Made by a program: the position numbers and the translations under genes. The notes beneath the pieces were generated by a model that saw only the letters and a list, made by a program, of their open reading frames with translations, made no database searches and had not been told where the DNA came from. DNA of 64,000 nt from Nocardia brasiliensis NBRC 14402 (GTDB lineage Bacteria; Actinomycetota; Actinomycetes; Mycobacteriales; Mycobacteriaceae): assembly GCF_000308475.2 (NCBI RefSeq), contig NZ_BAFT02000079.1, positions 1 through 64,000 of the forward strand, written 5' to 3'. Below, in pieces: positions 8,833 to 17,190 of this stretch; the first letter of the stretch is position 1, and the number at the start of each line of letters is the position of its first letter.

Positions 8833-9923
8833 ACACCGCCAGCCTCGTCGGCGTCGCACTGGGCGCTACCCTGATCATCGCCTCGGGTGCCGCGTGCTCG
8901 CGCGAATCGGTCGGCACCGAGACCGGCCCGGCCGTCACCGTGGGCAGCGGCGCGGACAACGGCGTGCTGGTCGGTGCGGACCAGCCCCGGTCGGATTCCG
9001 ACTTCTGGAGCGCCTATGCGGGCTACCTCGGCCCGAAGGCGGCGTCGGCCGGGGTGAAGCTGGAGAACACCTCGTCCGACAACGACGCCAACCGGCTCAA
9101 ATCCAACGTCGACACGCTGCTGTCGAAGAATGTCGCGGCGATCATCATGGCGCCGCAGGACACGGCCGCGGTGAAACCGGCTTTGGCCGCGGCCGCCGCG
9201 AAGAATGTGCCCGTGGTGAGCGTGGACACCCGGCCCGACAGCGGCGGTGTGTACATGGTGGTGCGGGCCGACAATCGGGCCTATGGCACCAAATCGTGCA
9301 TCTACCTGGGTGAAACCCTGCAGGGCACCGGCAAGGTCGTCGAATTCCAAGGCGACCTGAGTTCGATCAACGGGCGTGATCGCTCGGAAGCGTTCGCCGA
9401 CTGCATGAAAACGCGTTATCCCGGGATCAAGGTGATCGAAATCCCAACCGACTGGAAGGGTGATCGCGCCGTGTCGGGTCTGCAGGACAAACTGCTGACC
9501 GACCCCGATATCAACGGTATCTACATGCAGGCGGGCGGCGTCTTCCTGCAACCGACGCTGGCACTGCTGCGGCGCAGCGGAAAACTGGTGAAAGCCGGTG
9601 CGCCAGGGCATATCACGATCGTCTCCAACGACGGTATCAAGGCCGAGCTGGACGCCATCACGGCCGGTGAGATCGACGCGACCATCTCCCAGCCCGCCGA
9701 TCTCTACGCGCAGTACGCCGCGTTCTACGCGAAGGCCGCGGTCGACGGCCGAAAGTTCACGCCGGGACCGACCGATCACGGCTCGACCATCATCGACACC
9801 GGCGTCGGCGGCACGCTGGAGGACCAGTTGCCCGCGCCGGTCGTCACCCGCGCCGGGGGCAAGGTGGGCGAACTCGACACAGTGCCGCCCACCGCGCCGG
9901 GACTGTGGGGTCACGGCGGATGA
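8829..9923 (+). CDS. Sugar ABC transporter substrate-binding lipoprotein
   Basis: Encodes a 364-residue RbsB-like (periplasmic-binding-protein type 1) sugar receptor. The signal peptide ends in a lipobox with Cys23 (ASGAAC), so the protein should be anchored to the outer face of the membrane. The body shows the alternating strand pattern VGADQPRSDSDFW, NDANRLKSNVDTLLSKNVAAII and PVVSVDTRPDSG. AGGAGAAG precedes the ATG at 8829, which overlaps the dehydratase stop. Location inside the fucose operon suggests L-fucose or a related 6-deoxy sugar as ligand. Confidence 0.88.
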   Translation: MNTASLVGVALGATLIIASGAACSRESVGTETGPAVTVGSGADNGVLVGADQPRSDSDFWSAYAGYLGPKAASAGVKLENTSSDNDANRLKSNVDTLLSKNVAAIIMAPQDTAAVKPALAAAAAKNVPVVSVDTRPDSGGVYMVVRADNRAYGTKSCIYLGETLQGTGKVVEFQGDLSSINGRDRSEAFADCMKTRYPGIKVIEIPTDWKGDRAVSGLQDKLLTDPDINGIYMQAGGVFLQPTLALLRRSGKLVKAGAPGHITIVSNDGIKAELDAITAGEIDATISQPADLYAQYAAFYAKAAVDGRKFTPGPTDHGSTIIDTGVGGTLEDQLPAPVVTRAGGKVGELDTVPPTAPGLWGHGG

Positions 9924-11413
9924 GCGGCGAACCGATCGCGGAGGCGATCGAGGTCTCGAAACGCTTCGGCCGCAACGTGATCGCGCTGAACCGGGTCGGC
10001 TTGCGGGTGGCGGCGGGGCGCACGCACGCGCTGGTCGGCCGGAACGGCGCCGGGAAGTCGACGCTGGTGTCGATCTTGACCGGGCTCGCAACTCCTGATG
10101 AGGGGGAGGTGCGGTTCAACGGTCGCCCGGCGCCCGCGCCCGCCGACCGGGACGCGTGGCGCGCCCGGGTGGCGTGCGTGTACCAGAAGTCGACGATCAT
10201 CCCCGACCTGTCGGTGGCGGAGAACCTGTTCATCAACCGGCAGGGCCTGGACCGTCGGATCATCAACTGGCGCAAGCTTCGTGGCCGCGCCCGGGAATTG
10301 CTCGACACCTGGTCGGTGCCCGTCGACGTGGACACCGTCGCCCGTGACCTCTCGGTCGAGCACCGCCAACTGGTCGAGATCGCCCGCTCGCTGTCGTACG
10401 GCGCGCGTTTCATCATCCTGGACGAACCGACCGCGCAGCTGGACGGACCGGCGATCAAGCGGTTGTTCCACCGAATCCGAGATCTGCAGGCGCAAGGCGT
10501 CACGTTCCTGTTCATTTCCCACCACCTCGACGAGACCTACGAAATCTGCCAGGACATCACGGTTTTCCGGGACGCCGAGCACGTGCTGACCGCACCCGCC
10601 GCCGAATTGGGCAAGAAGGACCTGATCGCGGCGATGACCGGTGACTCGGTGGAACTGCAGACCGCCGCCCCGCGCGGCACCGCCGATCAGGACGCCACAC
10701 CCACGCTCCAGGTCGAGGGACTCAGCGGTGCAGGGGAGTTCATCGACGTGACGTTTCAGGTGTCCCCGCGCGAGATCGTCGGCCTGGCGGGCGGTGGCAG
10801 CAGCGGGCGGATCGAGGTCGCGGAGACGATCGTCGGATTGCGCAAGGCCGCAGCGGGTTCCGTGCTGGTGTCCGGGCGGATGCCGCGCCGCGGTGGGGTA
10901 CGGGCGGCCCTGGACGCCGGTATCGGCTTCGTGCCGCGGGATCGGCACGAGGAAGGGCTGATCCCGGAAATGAGCGTCGCGGACAATGCCACCCTCACCG
11001 TGCCGCGCCGCCTGGGCCGCCTCGGGCTGCTGTCCCGCCGGACCCGGAATACGGTGGCGGGCACAGCGATCGACGCGCTCGGCATCAAGACGTCCGGGCC
11101 GGACCAGAGTGTCGCGGAGTTGTCCGGCGGCAATCAGCAGAAGGTGGTCTTCGCTCGCGCGCTGGCCACCGACCCCGCGGTGCTGGTACTGATCACGCCG
11201 ACCGCGGGCGTCGATGTCCGATCGAAGCAGACCCTGCGCGCCGTGGTGCGGGCGGCCGCCGACCGCGGTACCGCGGTACTGGTGGTCTCGGACGAGCTGG
11301 ACGATCTGCGCGACTGTGATCGGGTCCTGGTGATGGTGCAGGGCCGGATCGCTCAGGAATTCGAGAAAGGCTGGGGCGACAAGGAACTCGTCGCCGCCAT
11401 GGAAGGACTGTGA
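9920..11413 (+). CDS. Sugar ABC transporter ATP-binding protein (two NBDs)
   Basis: Encodes a 497-residue RbsA/XylG-type protein with two nucleotide-binding domains. Domain 1 is complete: Walker A GRNGAGKST (40-48), signature LSVEHRQ (144-150), Walker B FIILDEPT (164-171). Domain 2 has a degenerate Walker A (GGGSSGRIE, no Lys), which is common in this family, and an intact LSGGNQQ (401-407). Its Walker B reads VLVLITPTAGVD (421-432), so the usual Asp-Glu pair is lost, which is less common. One functional site is therefore expected. The start overlaps the binding-protein stop by 4 bases. Confidence 0.9.
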   Translation: MSGEPIAEAIEVSKRFGRNVIALNRVGLRVAAGRTHALVGRNGAGKSTLVSILTGLATPDEGEVRFNGRPAPAPADRDAWRARVACVYQKSTIIPDLSVAENLFINRQGLDRRIINWRKLRGRARELLDTWSVPVDVDTVARDLSVEHRQLVEIARSLSYGARFIILDEPTAQLDGPAIKRLFHRIRDLQAQGVTFLFISHHLDETYEICQDITVFRDAEHVLTAPAAELGKKDLIAAMTGDSVELQTAAPRGTADQDATPTLQVEGLSGAGEFIDVTFQVSPREIVGLAGGGSSGRIEVAETIVGLRKAAAGSVLVSGRMPRRGGVRAALDAGIGFVPRDRHEEGLIPEMSVADNATLTVPRRLGRLGLLSRRTRNTVAGTAIDALGIKTSGPDQSVAELSGGNQQKVVFARALATDPAVLVLITPTAGVDVRSKQTLRAVVRAAADRGTAVLVVSDELDDLRDCDRVLVMVQGRIAQEFEKGWGDKELVAAMEGL

Positions 11414-12444
11414 TGACCCCGACCACGACCGGCCAGGAACCGGCGACCCGTACGGCCACCGCGCGCCGGGGTGTGCCGGTCACCGTGCGCTGGGGCGCGC
11501 TGCGCGATTTCCTGCTCGTGCCGCCCATCCTGCTCGTTCTGGTGGTCGGCTACTTCATCGACGCCAGCTTCGTCTCACCGGCCAACCTCACCAATGTGCT
11601 CACCACGATGAGCGGTATCGCGCTGCTGGTGCTGGCCGAGGTGCTGGTGCTGGTGGTCGGGCGGATGGACCTGTCGCTGGAGTCGACGTTCGGGCTGGCG
11701 CCCGGTGTCGCCATCTGGGCCACCATGGGCACCGCGAAAGTCGGCGCCTTCACCTGGACTTCGCCGTGGATGACCATTCCGCTGGCCCTGCTCGTCGGAT
11801 TGGCGGTCGGCGCGGTGAACGGGGTGCTGATCGTCCGGTTCGGGTTGAACGGGTTCATCGTGACCTTGGCGATGCTCATCGCGCTGCGCGGTCTGCTCAC
11901 CTTTCTCACCGAAGGTTTCACGCTCACCAAGATTCCGCCGTCGGTCGAATGGCTCGGCAACACCAGGGTATTCGGCGTCCCGGTCGATGTGGCGCTGTGC
12001 CTGCTCCTGTTCCTGGTGGGGTATCTCGTGCTCACCTACACGACGGCCGGGCGCGCGCTGTACGCGGTGGGCGGCAACGAGGCCGCCGCGCGGGCCGCGG
12101 GCATCCGCACCGATCAGGTCGTCATCGCGGTGCTGGTGGTGGCGGGCGGGCTCGCCGCCATCGGCGGGTTGATCTATTCGGGGCAGTTCGCCAGCGTGCA
12201 GGTCAGCCAGGGCGACGGCATGATCTTCCAGGTGTTCGCGGCCTGCGTCATCGGCGGTGTCGCACTGAACGGCGGCCGCGGGTCGGTGCTCGGCGCGTTC
12301 TTCGGCGTGCTGATCCTGACGTTGATCCAGAAGTTGTTGTCCTACGGCGGGGTCAGTGCCGATTCGCTGAAGTTCATCAACGGCGCGCTGATCCTCGTCG
12401 CCCTCGTGATCACCCGCGTCGCCAGCGGCCGGCGACAGGAGTGA
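11413..12444 (+). CDS. Sugar ABC transporter permease (RbsC type)
   Basis: Encodes a 343-residue integral membrane protein with roughly eight to ten hydrophobic segments. It has the family signatures LTTMSGIALLVLAEVLVLVVGRMDLSL near the N-terminus, YAVGGNEAAARAAGI in the cytoplasmic coupling loop and GGVALNGGRGSVLGAFFG near the C-terminus. A single permease gene implies a homodimer with the double ATPase. The ATG overlaps the ATPase stop (TGATG) and the stop lies 2 bases before the next start, so expression is tightly coupled. Confidence 0.9.
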   Translation: MTPTTTGQEPATRTATARRGVPVTVRWGALRDFLLVPPILLVLVVGYFIDASFVSPANLTNVLTTMSGIALLVLAEVLVLVVGRMDLSLESTFGLAPGVAIWATMGTAKVGAFTWTSPWMTIPLALLVGLAVGAVNGVLIVRFGLNGFIVTLAMLIALRGLLTFLTEGFTLTKIPPSVEWLGNTRVFGVPVDVALCLLLFLVGYLVLTYTTAGRALYAVGGNEAAARAAGIRTDQVVIAVLVVAGGLAAIGGLIYSGQFASVQVSQGDGMIFQVFAACVIGGVALNGGRGSVLGAFFGVLILTLIQKLLSYGGVSADSLKFINGALILVALVITRVASGRRQE

Positions 12445-12446
12445 TC

Positions 12447-13367
12447 ATGACCTATCTCGCGGACATCGTGCTCGGCGGTGCGGGATACGCCGGGCTGTAC
12501 CGGGCGGTCGACCCCGCGGACGCGCACGCCGCGCTGTCCGCCGCCTGGGACGCAGGCATCCGATCCTTCGACACCGCACCGCATTACGGTGTGGGCAGCG
12601 GTGAAGAACGCCTCGGCGAATTCCTGCGCACCCGTCCGCGCGCGGAATTCACCGTGTCCACCAAGGCCGGTCGTCTGCTCTACGACGACCCACAGGCCGC
12701 CGACGGCACCGACGGCTTCTACGGCACCCCGAAACGCTCGCGGCGGCGGGACTATTCGGCCTCGGGGATCCGCAGGTCCCTGGCGGACTCGCTGACCCGG
12801 CTCGGCCTGGACCGGGTGGAGCTGTTGCTCATCCACGATCCGGAAGATCATCAGCCGGAGGCGTTTTCGTCGGCGGTGCCCGAGCTGGTCCGGATGCGGG
12901 ACGAAGGCCTGGTCTCCGGTATCGGGATCGGCGTCAATTTCGTCGATCTCGCGCTGCGCTTCGTCCGCGAAGCTCCGATCGACCACGTGCTGATCGCCGG
13001 TCGCTACACCCTGCTCGATCGCGGCGCCGAAGCCGAGCTGCTGCCGGAATGCGGCCGGCGCGGCATCCGGGTGCTGGTCGGCGGTGTGCTCAACAGCGGC
13101 ATTCTGGCCGATCCGGAACACCAGGCCACCTTCGACTATCGCCCGGCGGACGGTGAGATCATCGGCAGGGCGCGTGCGATGGCGCGGCTGTGCGCGGAAT
13201 ACGAAGTGCCGCTGCGCGCTGCGGCATTACAGTTCCCGCGCAGGCATCCGGCGGTGACCCGCACGGTGGTCGGCGCGAGCACCCCGGCCCAGGTCGCCGA
13301 CACCGTCGCGATGCTGAACCACCCTGTCCCCGAAGCACTCTGGGACAAGCTGGCGGGGTGCGGATGA
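12447..13367 (+). CDS. Aldo/keto reductase, probable L-fucose (D-threo-aldose) 1-dehydrogenase
   Basis: Encodes 306 residues with the AKR tetrad Asp42, Tyr47 (FDTAPHYG), Lys73 (STKAGRLL) and His130 (LLIHDPEDH). The opening VLGGAGYAGLYRAVDPADA and the wide FDTAP loop match D-threo-aldose 1-dehydrogenase and pyridoxal 4-dehydrogenase relatives, which oxidise L-fucose to the 1,5-lactone with NAD(P). The position directly after the sugar importer fits the first catabolic step. The long frame upstream of 12447 lies inside the permease gene and is not part of this protein. Confidence 0.85.
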   Translation: MTYLADIVLGGAGYAGLYRAVDPADAHAALSAAWDAGIRSFDTAPHYGVGSGEERLGEFLRTRPRAEFTVSTKAGRLLYDDPQAADGTDGFYGTPKRSRRRDYSASGIRRSLADSLTRLGLDRVELLLIHDPEDHQPEAFSSAVPELVRMRDEGLVSGIGIGVNFVDLALRFVREAPIDHVLIAGRYTLLDRGAEAELLPECGRRGIRVLVGGVLNSGILADPEHQATFDYRPADGEIIGRARAMARLCAEYEVPLRAAALQFPRRHPAVTRTVVGASTPAQVADTVAMLNHPVPEALWDKLAGCG

Positions 13368-13393
13368 TCCGGCGCGTGCCCGCTGCTCTCGCA

Positions 13394-13420
13394 CACCCGC
13401 TTCGGCCTGCGCAGCGGGTG
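13394..13420. terminator. Bidirectional terminator hairpin between convergent genes
   Basis: CACCCGCT at 13394-13401 pairs with AGCGGGTG at 13413-13420 around an 11-base loop. It lies in the 65-base gap where the transport operon and the regulator gene converge. There is no T run, as is common in high-GC actinobacteria. Confidence 0.5.
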
Positions 13421-13432
13421 CGCGGAATCGCG

Positions 13433-14101
13433 TCAGGGGGCGGCGCGGCGCAACCACTCCATGACGCCCGCCACGTGGGCGAGGGCGCGCGCGTGCGCGA
13501 GTTCGGGGTCGTGGGCCGCGATCGCGTCGCAGATACCGCGGTGTTCGGCGACGGTGCGCTCGAACGCGCCTTCCTCGGTGATGCCGCGCCAGATCCGGGC
13601 CCGCATGGTCGGCATGGACAGCGACTCCAGCAGCGAGGCCAGCACCTTGTTACCGGAGGCGGCGGCGATCGCGGCGTGGAACTCGAGGTCGAGCGCGACC
13701 AGATCCGTGACCGAGGAGTGCTCGGGCACCACCAGGGTGCGCAGGTGCTCGATCTGGTCCTCCGACATCGACTGTGCCGCAAGGGCGGTGGCGGCGGGCT
13801 CGAGAATGCGCCGCACGCCGAGAATGTCGAGCACCGAGTCGTCCTGGTGGAATTCGAGCAGGAAGCTCATCGCATCGAGCAGCGACTTGGGTTCCAGGCT
13901 GGACACATACGTGCCGTCGCCCTGGCGCACGTCCAGGATGCGCACCAGGGAGAGCGCGCGGACGGCTTCGCGCAGCGAGTTGCGCGAGACCCCGAGTTCG
14001 GCGGCGAGGTCGGCTTCGCGCGGCAGCCGGGAGCCGGGCTCGAGATCGCCCGAGATGATCATCGCCTTGATCTTCGCTATCGCATCGTCGGTGACCGACA
14101 C
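13433..14101 (-). CDS. FadR-subfamily GntR regulator of the fucose locus
   Basis: Encodes 222 residues. An N-terminal winged HTH (28-50, PREADLAAELGVSRNSLREAVRAL) is followed by an all-helical FCD ligand domain (about 80-215), with the Asp/His pattern (DLEFHAAIA, AEHRGICDAI, ALAHVAGVMEW) that binds a metal and an acid ligand in this group. The GTG at 14101 is chosen because AAGGA precedes it; frame extension upstream runs into the divergent lactonase gene. Only 32 bases separate it from that gene. It probably senses a pathway acid such as L-fuconate or its keto-deoxy product and binds the ACATCCGATGT elements; this is inferred. Confidence 0.85.
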   Translation of the reverse strand: MSVTDDAIAKIKAMIISGDLEPGSRLPREADLAAELGVSRNSLREAVRALSLVRILDVRQGDGTYVSSLEPKSLLDAMSFLLEFHQDDSVLDILGVRRILEPAATALAAQSMSEDQIEHLRTLVVPEHSSVTDLVALDLEFHAAIAAASGNKVLASLLESLSMPTMRARIWRGITEEGAFERTVAEHRGICDAIAAHDPELAHARALAHVAGVMEWLRRAAP

Positions 14102-14133
14102 CCTGTTTCCTTCGACCTCGAGGATGTGAACGT

Positions 14134-15024
14134 ATGCCTCCGATGACTGTAGACGCCCATATGCATGTTTGGCAGGTAGACGGGGGAGAATTCGACGTCG
14201 AATACGACTGGCTGACAGAAACATCCGATGTTTTGTACCGCAACTATGCCCTACCGGAGGTGCAGCCGGAGTTCGCCGAGCACGGGATCGGTGCGCTGGT
14301 GCTGGTGCAGGCTTCGGATTCGCCGGCCGAGAACCGCGCGCTGCTCGCGGCGGCCGCCGCGACACCGTATCCGGCCGCCGTGGTCGGCTGGCTGCCGCTG
14401 CATCGGCCCGAGCTGGTGGCCGCCGAACTGCCCCGGCTCCGTGCGCATCCGGAGTTCGTCGGCATCCGGCACATGATCCACCGCGATCCGGATCCCGAAT
14501 GGCTGCTGCGGCCCGAGGTTTCGGACAGCCTGACGTTGCTGGCCGAGGCGGGCTTGGTCTTCGACGCGGTCGCCGAGCGGCCGGATCTGCTGGCCCAGGT
14601 CCCGGTGATCGCGCGCGCACATCCGGATCTGACGATCGTGCTCGACCATCTCGGTAAGCCGCCGATCGCCACGGGCGCTCGGCAACCGTGGGCCGACCTG
14701 CTCGCCGATGCGGCGGCCGCGCCGAACGTGATCGCCAAGATCTCCGGCCTCGCGACCGTGTCCGGCAGCGAAATCAGCGCTGCGCGTTGGCAACCCTATG
14801 TCGATCACGCCCTCGAGGTCTTCGGGCCGGGACGGTTGATGGTGGGCGGGGACTGGCCGTTCACGCTGACCGCCGCGTCGTATCGGACCGTATGGCAGAC
14901 CACCCTGGCGACCTTGGCCACGCTCGATCCGGTCGATCGCGTGCAGATTCTGACCGAAGTAGCCTGGCGCACTTACCAATTGCCGTTGGCCCCGACCTGG
15001 ATGAGCCAAGGAGGTACCGAATGA
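14134..15024 (+). CDS. Amidohydrolase-family L-fucono-1,5-lactonase
   Basis: Encodes 296 residues of the amidohydrolase-2 family. It has the metal pair His9-x-His11 (DAHMHVW), the second-shell IRHMIH, the VLDHLGKPP strand and the terminal VGGDWPF motif typical of sugar lactonases near L-fuconolactonase. The role is hydrolysis of L-fucono-1,5-lactone to L-fuconate. GAGG lies 9 bases before the ATG at 14134, and a second ATG at 14143 is possible. One copy of the ACATCCGATGT palindrome lies inside the coding region. It overlaps the next gene by 4 bases. Confidence 0.85.
   Translation: MPPMTVDAHMHVWQVDGGEFDVEYDWLTETSDVLYRNYALPEVQPEFAEHGIGALVLVQASDSPAENRALLAAAAATPYPAAVVGWLPLHRPELVAAELPRLRAHPEFVGIRHMIHRDPDPEWLLRPEVSDSLTLLAEAGLVFDAVAERPDLLAQVPVIARAHPDLTIVLDHLGKPPIATGARQPWADLLADAAAAPNVIAKISGLATVSGSEISAARWQPYVDHALEVFGPGRLMVGGDWPFTLTAASYRTVWQTTLATLATLDPVDRVQILTEVAWRTYQLPLAPTWMSQGGTE
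14219..14233. promoter_or_regulatory. Candidate FadR-type operator with extended arms
   Basis: AAACATCCGATGTTT is a 15-base palindrome (7-base arms, central C) that contains the 11-mer also found at 7451-7461. It is inside the lactonase gene, about 118 bases upstream of the divergent regulator start, where it could control the regulator's own promoter. Confidence 0.5.
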
Positions 15025-15869
15025 AGTTGCAGCGCATCGGCGAACGCGGCGCGGAGCGACCGGTGGTGGTGGACGGCGCGCAGGCTTACGACCTGACCCC
15101 GCTCACCCGGGACATCGACGGCGAATTCCTGGCCGCTGGCGGCATCGCCGCCACCGCCGCCGCGCTCGCGGCCGGTGAACTACCGCGCGTCGAGATCGAC
15201 GGACAGCGCATCGGCGCGCCCATCGCGCGGCCGCAGGCGGTGTGGTGCATCGGCATGAACTACGCCGCCCATGCCGCGGAATCGGGTGCGGCGCCGCCGC
15301 GGACGCCGGTGGTGTTCTTCAAGACCCCGAACACGGTGATCGGACCGTACGACGACGTGCTGATCCCGAAGGGCTCCGAAAAGACCGACTGGGAAGTGGA
15401 ACTCGCGGTGGTGATCGGGAAACGCGCCCGCTATCTCGACTCGGTCGAGCAGGCGCTGGATCACGTCGCGGGCTACACGGTGTCCAACGACGTCTCCGAA
15501 CGCGCGTTCCAGCTGGAGGAGTCGGGCGGCCAGTGGTCGAAAGGCAAGTGCTGCGAGACCTTCAACCCGCTCGGGCCCGCCCTCGTCCCGCGTGATCGGC
15601 TCGATCCGGCGAACCTGCGCCTGCGCTCCTTCGTCAACGGCGTGGCGCGGCAGGACGCCAGCACCGCGGACCTGATCTTCGATGTCGCGTATCTGGTCTG
15701 GCACCTGTCGCAGTACGCGGTGCTGGAACCGGGCGACGTCGTCAATACCGGCACGCCGGCCGGGGTGGCGTTGTCCGGCCGCTACCCGTACCTGCGCGCC
15801 GGTGATCTGGTGGAGGTCGAGATCGAGGGCATCGGCAGAGCCGGTCAGCGCTGCCGTGCGGCCGAATGA
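15021..15869 (+). CDS. Fumarylacetoacetate-hydrolase-family 2,4-diketo-3-deoxy-L-fuconate hydrolase
   Basis: Encodes 282 residues. The FAH fold is clear from WCIGMNYAAHAAE, FFKTPNTVIGP, the metal ligands Glu125-x-Glu127 (WEVELAVVIGK) and Asp157 (SNDVSERAFQ), then GKCCETFNPLGPALV and NTGTPAGVA. In the fucose pathway this enzyme splits the 2,4-diketo acid into pyruvate and L-lactate. A near-perfect AAGGAGGT lies 5 bases before the ATG at 15021, which overlaps the lactonase stop. FAH members are hard to tell apart by sequence, so the substrate assignment depends on the neighbours. Confidence 0.82.
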   Translation: MKLQRIGERGAERPVVVDGAQAYDLTPLTRDIDGEFLAAGGIAATAAALAAGELPRVEIDGQRIGAPIARPQAVWCIGMNYAAHAAESGAAPPRTPVVFFKTPNTVIGPYDDVLIPKGSEKTDWEVELAVVIGKRARYLDSVEQALDHVAGYTVSNDVSERAFQLEESGGQWSKGKCCETFNPLGPALVPRDRLDPANLRLRSFVNGVARQDASTADLIFDVAYLVWHLSQYAVLEPGDVVNTGTPAGVALSGRYPYLRAGDLVEVEIEGIGRAGQRCRAAE

Positions 15870-15875
15870 TCAAAC

Positions 15876-16925
15876 CTATTTCATGGCAAGAACTTCCAGC
15901 GCACGGTCCACGTCGTCGGCGCTGTTGTACAGATGGAACGAGAAGCGCAGGCCGCCGTTGCGCGCGGAGGTGATGACGTCGGCGGCTTCCAGTCGAGCCT
16001 GCACCTCGCCCGCACCGGGCACCGTGACGATCGGGGACTGCTTGGCGACATAGTCGAGGCCGAGCTCGGTGAGCCCGGCGCGGAATCGGTCCGCCAGCGC
16101 GAGATCGTGCGCGCCGATCCGCTCGACGGTCAGTTCCTCGATCAGCGCGATGCCCGCGGTGGCCGCGATGATGCCGAGCAGGTCGGGGGTCGAGTCGAAG
16201 CGGCGGGTGGTCTTCGGCAAAGCGACGGGGTTGTACAGCTCCGCCCACCGATCCTCGGCGGCGTACCAGCTCGGCCCGACCGGGCGCACCGACTCGGTCG
16301 CCTCCGGTCCGGCGGCGAAGAAGGCCACCGAACGCGAGCCGATCAGCCATTTGAACGTGGCGCACACCCAGTAGTCGGCGTCGGCGAAGGACAGCGGCAG
16401 CCAGCTCGCCGCCTGCGTGGCGTCCACCAGCAACCGGGCGCCGTAGGCGTTGGTCGCCGCGCGCAGCGTGGACAGGTCCGTGGTGCGCCCGTCCGCGGAT
16501 TGCACCACGCTCACCGCGACCAGTGCGGTCTCCGGGCGCACCTCTTCGGCCAGGCGCTCCAGCGGGACCACCCGTACCGTCAGGTCGCCGCGATGCAGGA
16601 AAGGCATGGTGACAGAGGAGAATTCGCCTTCGGCGACCAGCACCTCGGCCCCGGACGGCAGTGCGACCGCGACCGGGCCGATCAGCGGGCCCGCACCACT
16701 GCCGAGCGCGATATCGTCCGCGGTCGCGCCTGCCAGCAGCCGGGCGTAGGCGGCCCGCAGTTCGGGCACCAGGTGGTCCTGCGTCATCGGCCCGCCCCGG
16801 CCGCTCGCCCATCGGGTGCTGGCGTCCCGTACCGCTGCCAGTGCGCGCTCCGACGGCAACCCGTAGGAGGCGGTGTTCAGGTAGGTGACTTCGGGAGAGA
16901 ACTCTTCGGGCGCAAGCGAGGACAT
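15876..16925 (-). CDS. Class V aminotransferase-fold PLP enzyme
   Basis: Encodes 349 residues when started at the ATG at 16925 (MSSLAPEEF), just before the conserved YLNTASYGLPS opening. The PLP lysine is Lys192 (ATFKWLIGS) and the pyridine-nitrogen Asp is Asp168 (VDATQ). The family includes cysteine desulfurases, kynureninases and isopenicillin-N-epimerase-like enzymes. The substrate cannot be told, and no sulfur-trafficking genes lie nearby. No strong ribosome site is seen, and the frame stays open upstream to 17057. It converges with the fucose operon, ending 6 bases from it. Confidence 0.75.
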   Translation of the reverse strand: MSSLAPEEFSPEVTYLNTASYGLPSERALAAVRDASTRWASGRGGPMTQDHLVPELRAAYARLLAGATADDIALGSGAGPLIGPVAVALPSGAEVLVAEGEFSSVTMPFLHRGDLTVRVVPLERLAEEVRPETALVAVSVVQSADGRTTDLSTLRAATNAYGARLLVDATQAASWLPLSFADADYWVCATFKWLIGSRSVAFFAAGPEATESVRPVGPSWYAAEDRWAELYNPVALPKTTRRFDSTPDLLGIIAATAGIALIEELTVERIGAHDLALADRFRAGLTELGLDYVAKQSPIVTVPGAGEVQARLEAADVITSARNGGLRFSFHLYNSADDVDRALEVLAMK

Positions 16926-17190
16926 ACCGGTAGCCTGCGCCGTTGCGCCGACCCCCGTCCAGCGCCAGCATCCCGAAACTGGACCGATCGCGGGCATGCC
17001 GGTACGTCCGAACGGTCGGCGGAATCCATTTTCGGGTATTCGACCGTTCTGTGTCATGTTGTCCTGTTGGGTAATTCGGCCGTTCGCCGAATCGGCGTTC
17101 CGCGGAAACCTGTGTGAAAGATCGGTGAATTCGCCGCACGGCGCGGCCTGTCATCGTTCTCGATCAGCAATTTCCGGTGATCGTTGGCAC

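Noticed and set aside
15876..16925. EgtE (ergothioneine) for the class V PLP enzyme
   Set aside because: The N-terminal sequence does not resemble EgtE as I know it, and no egtB, egtC or egtD lies nearby.
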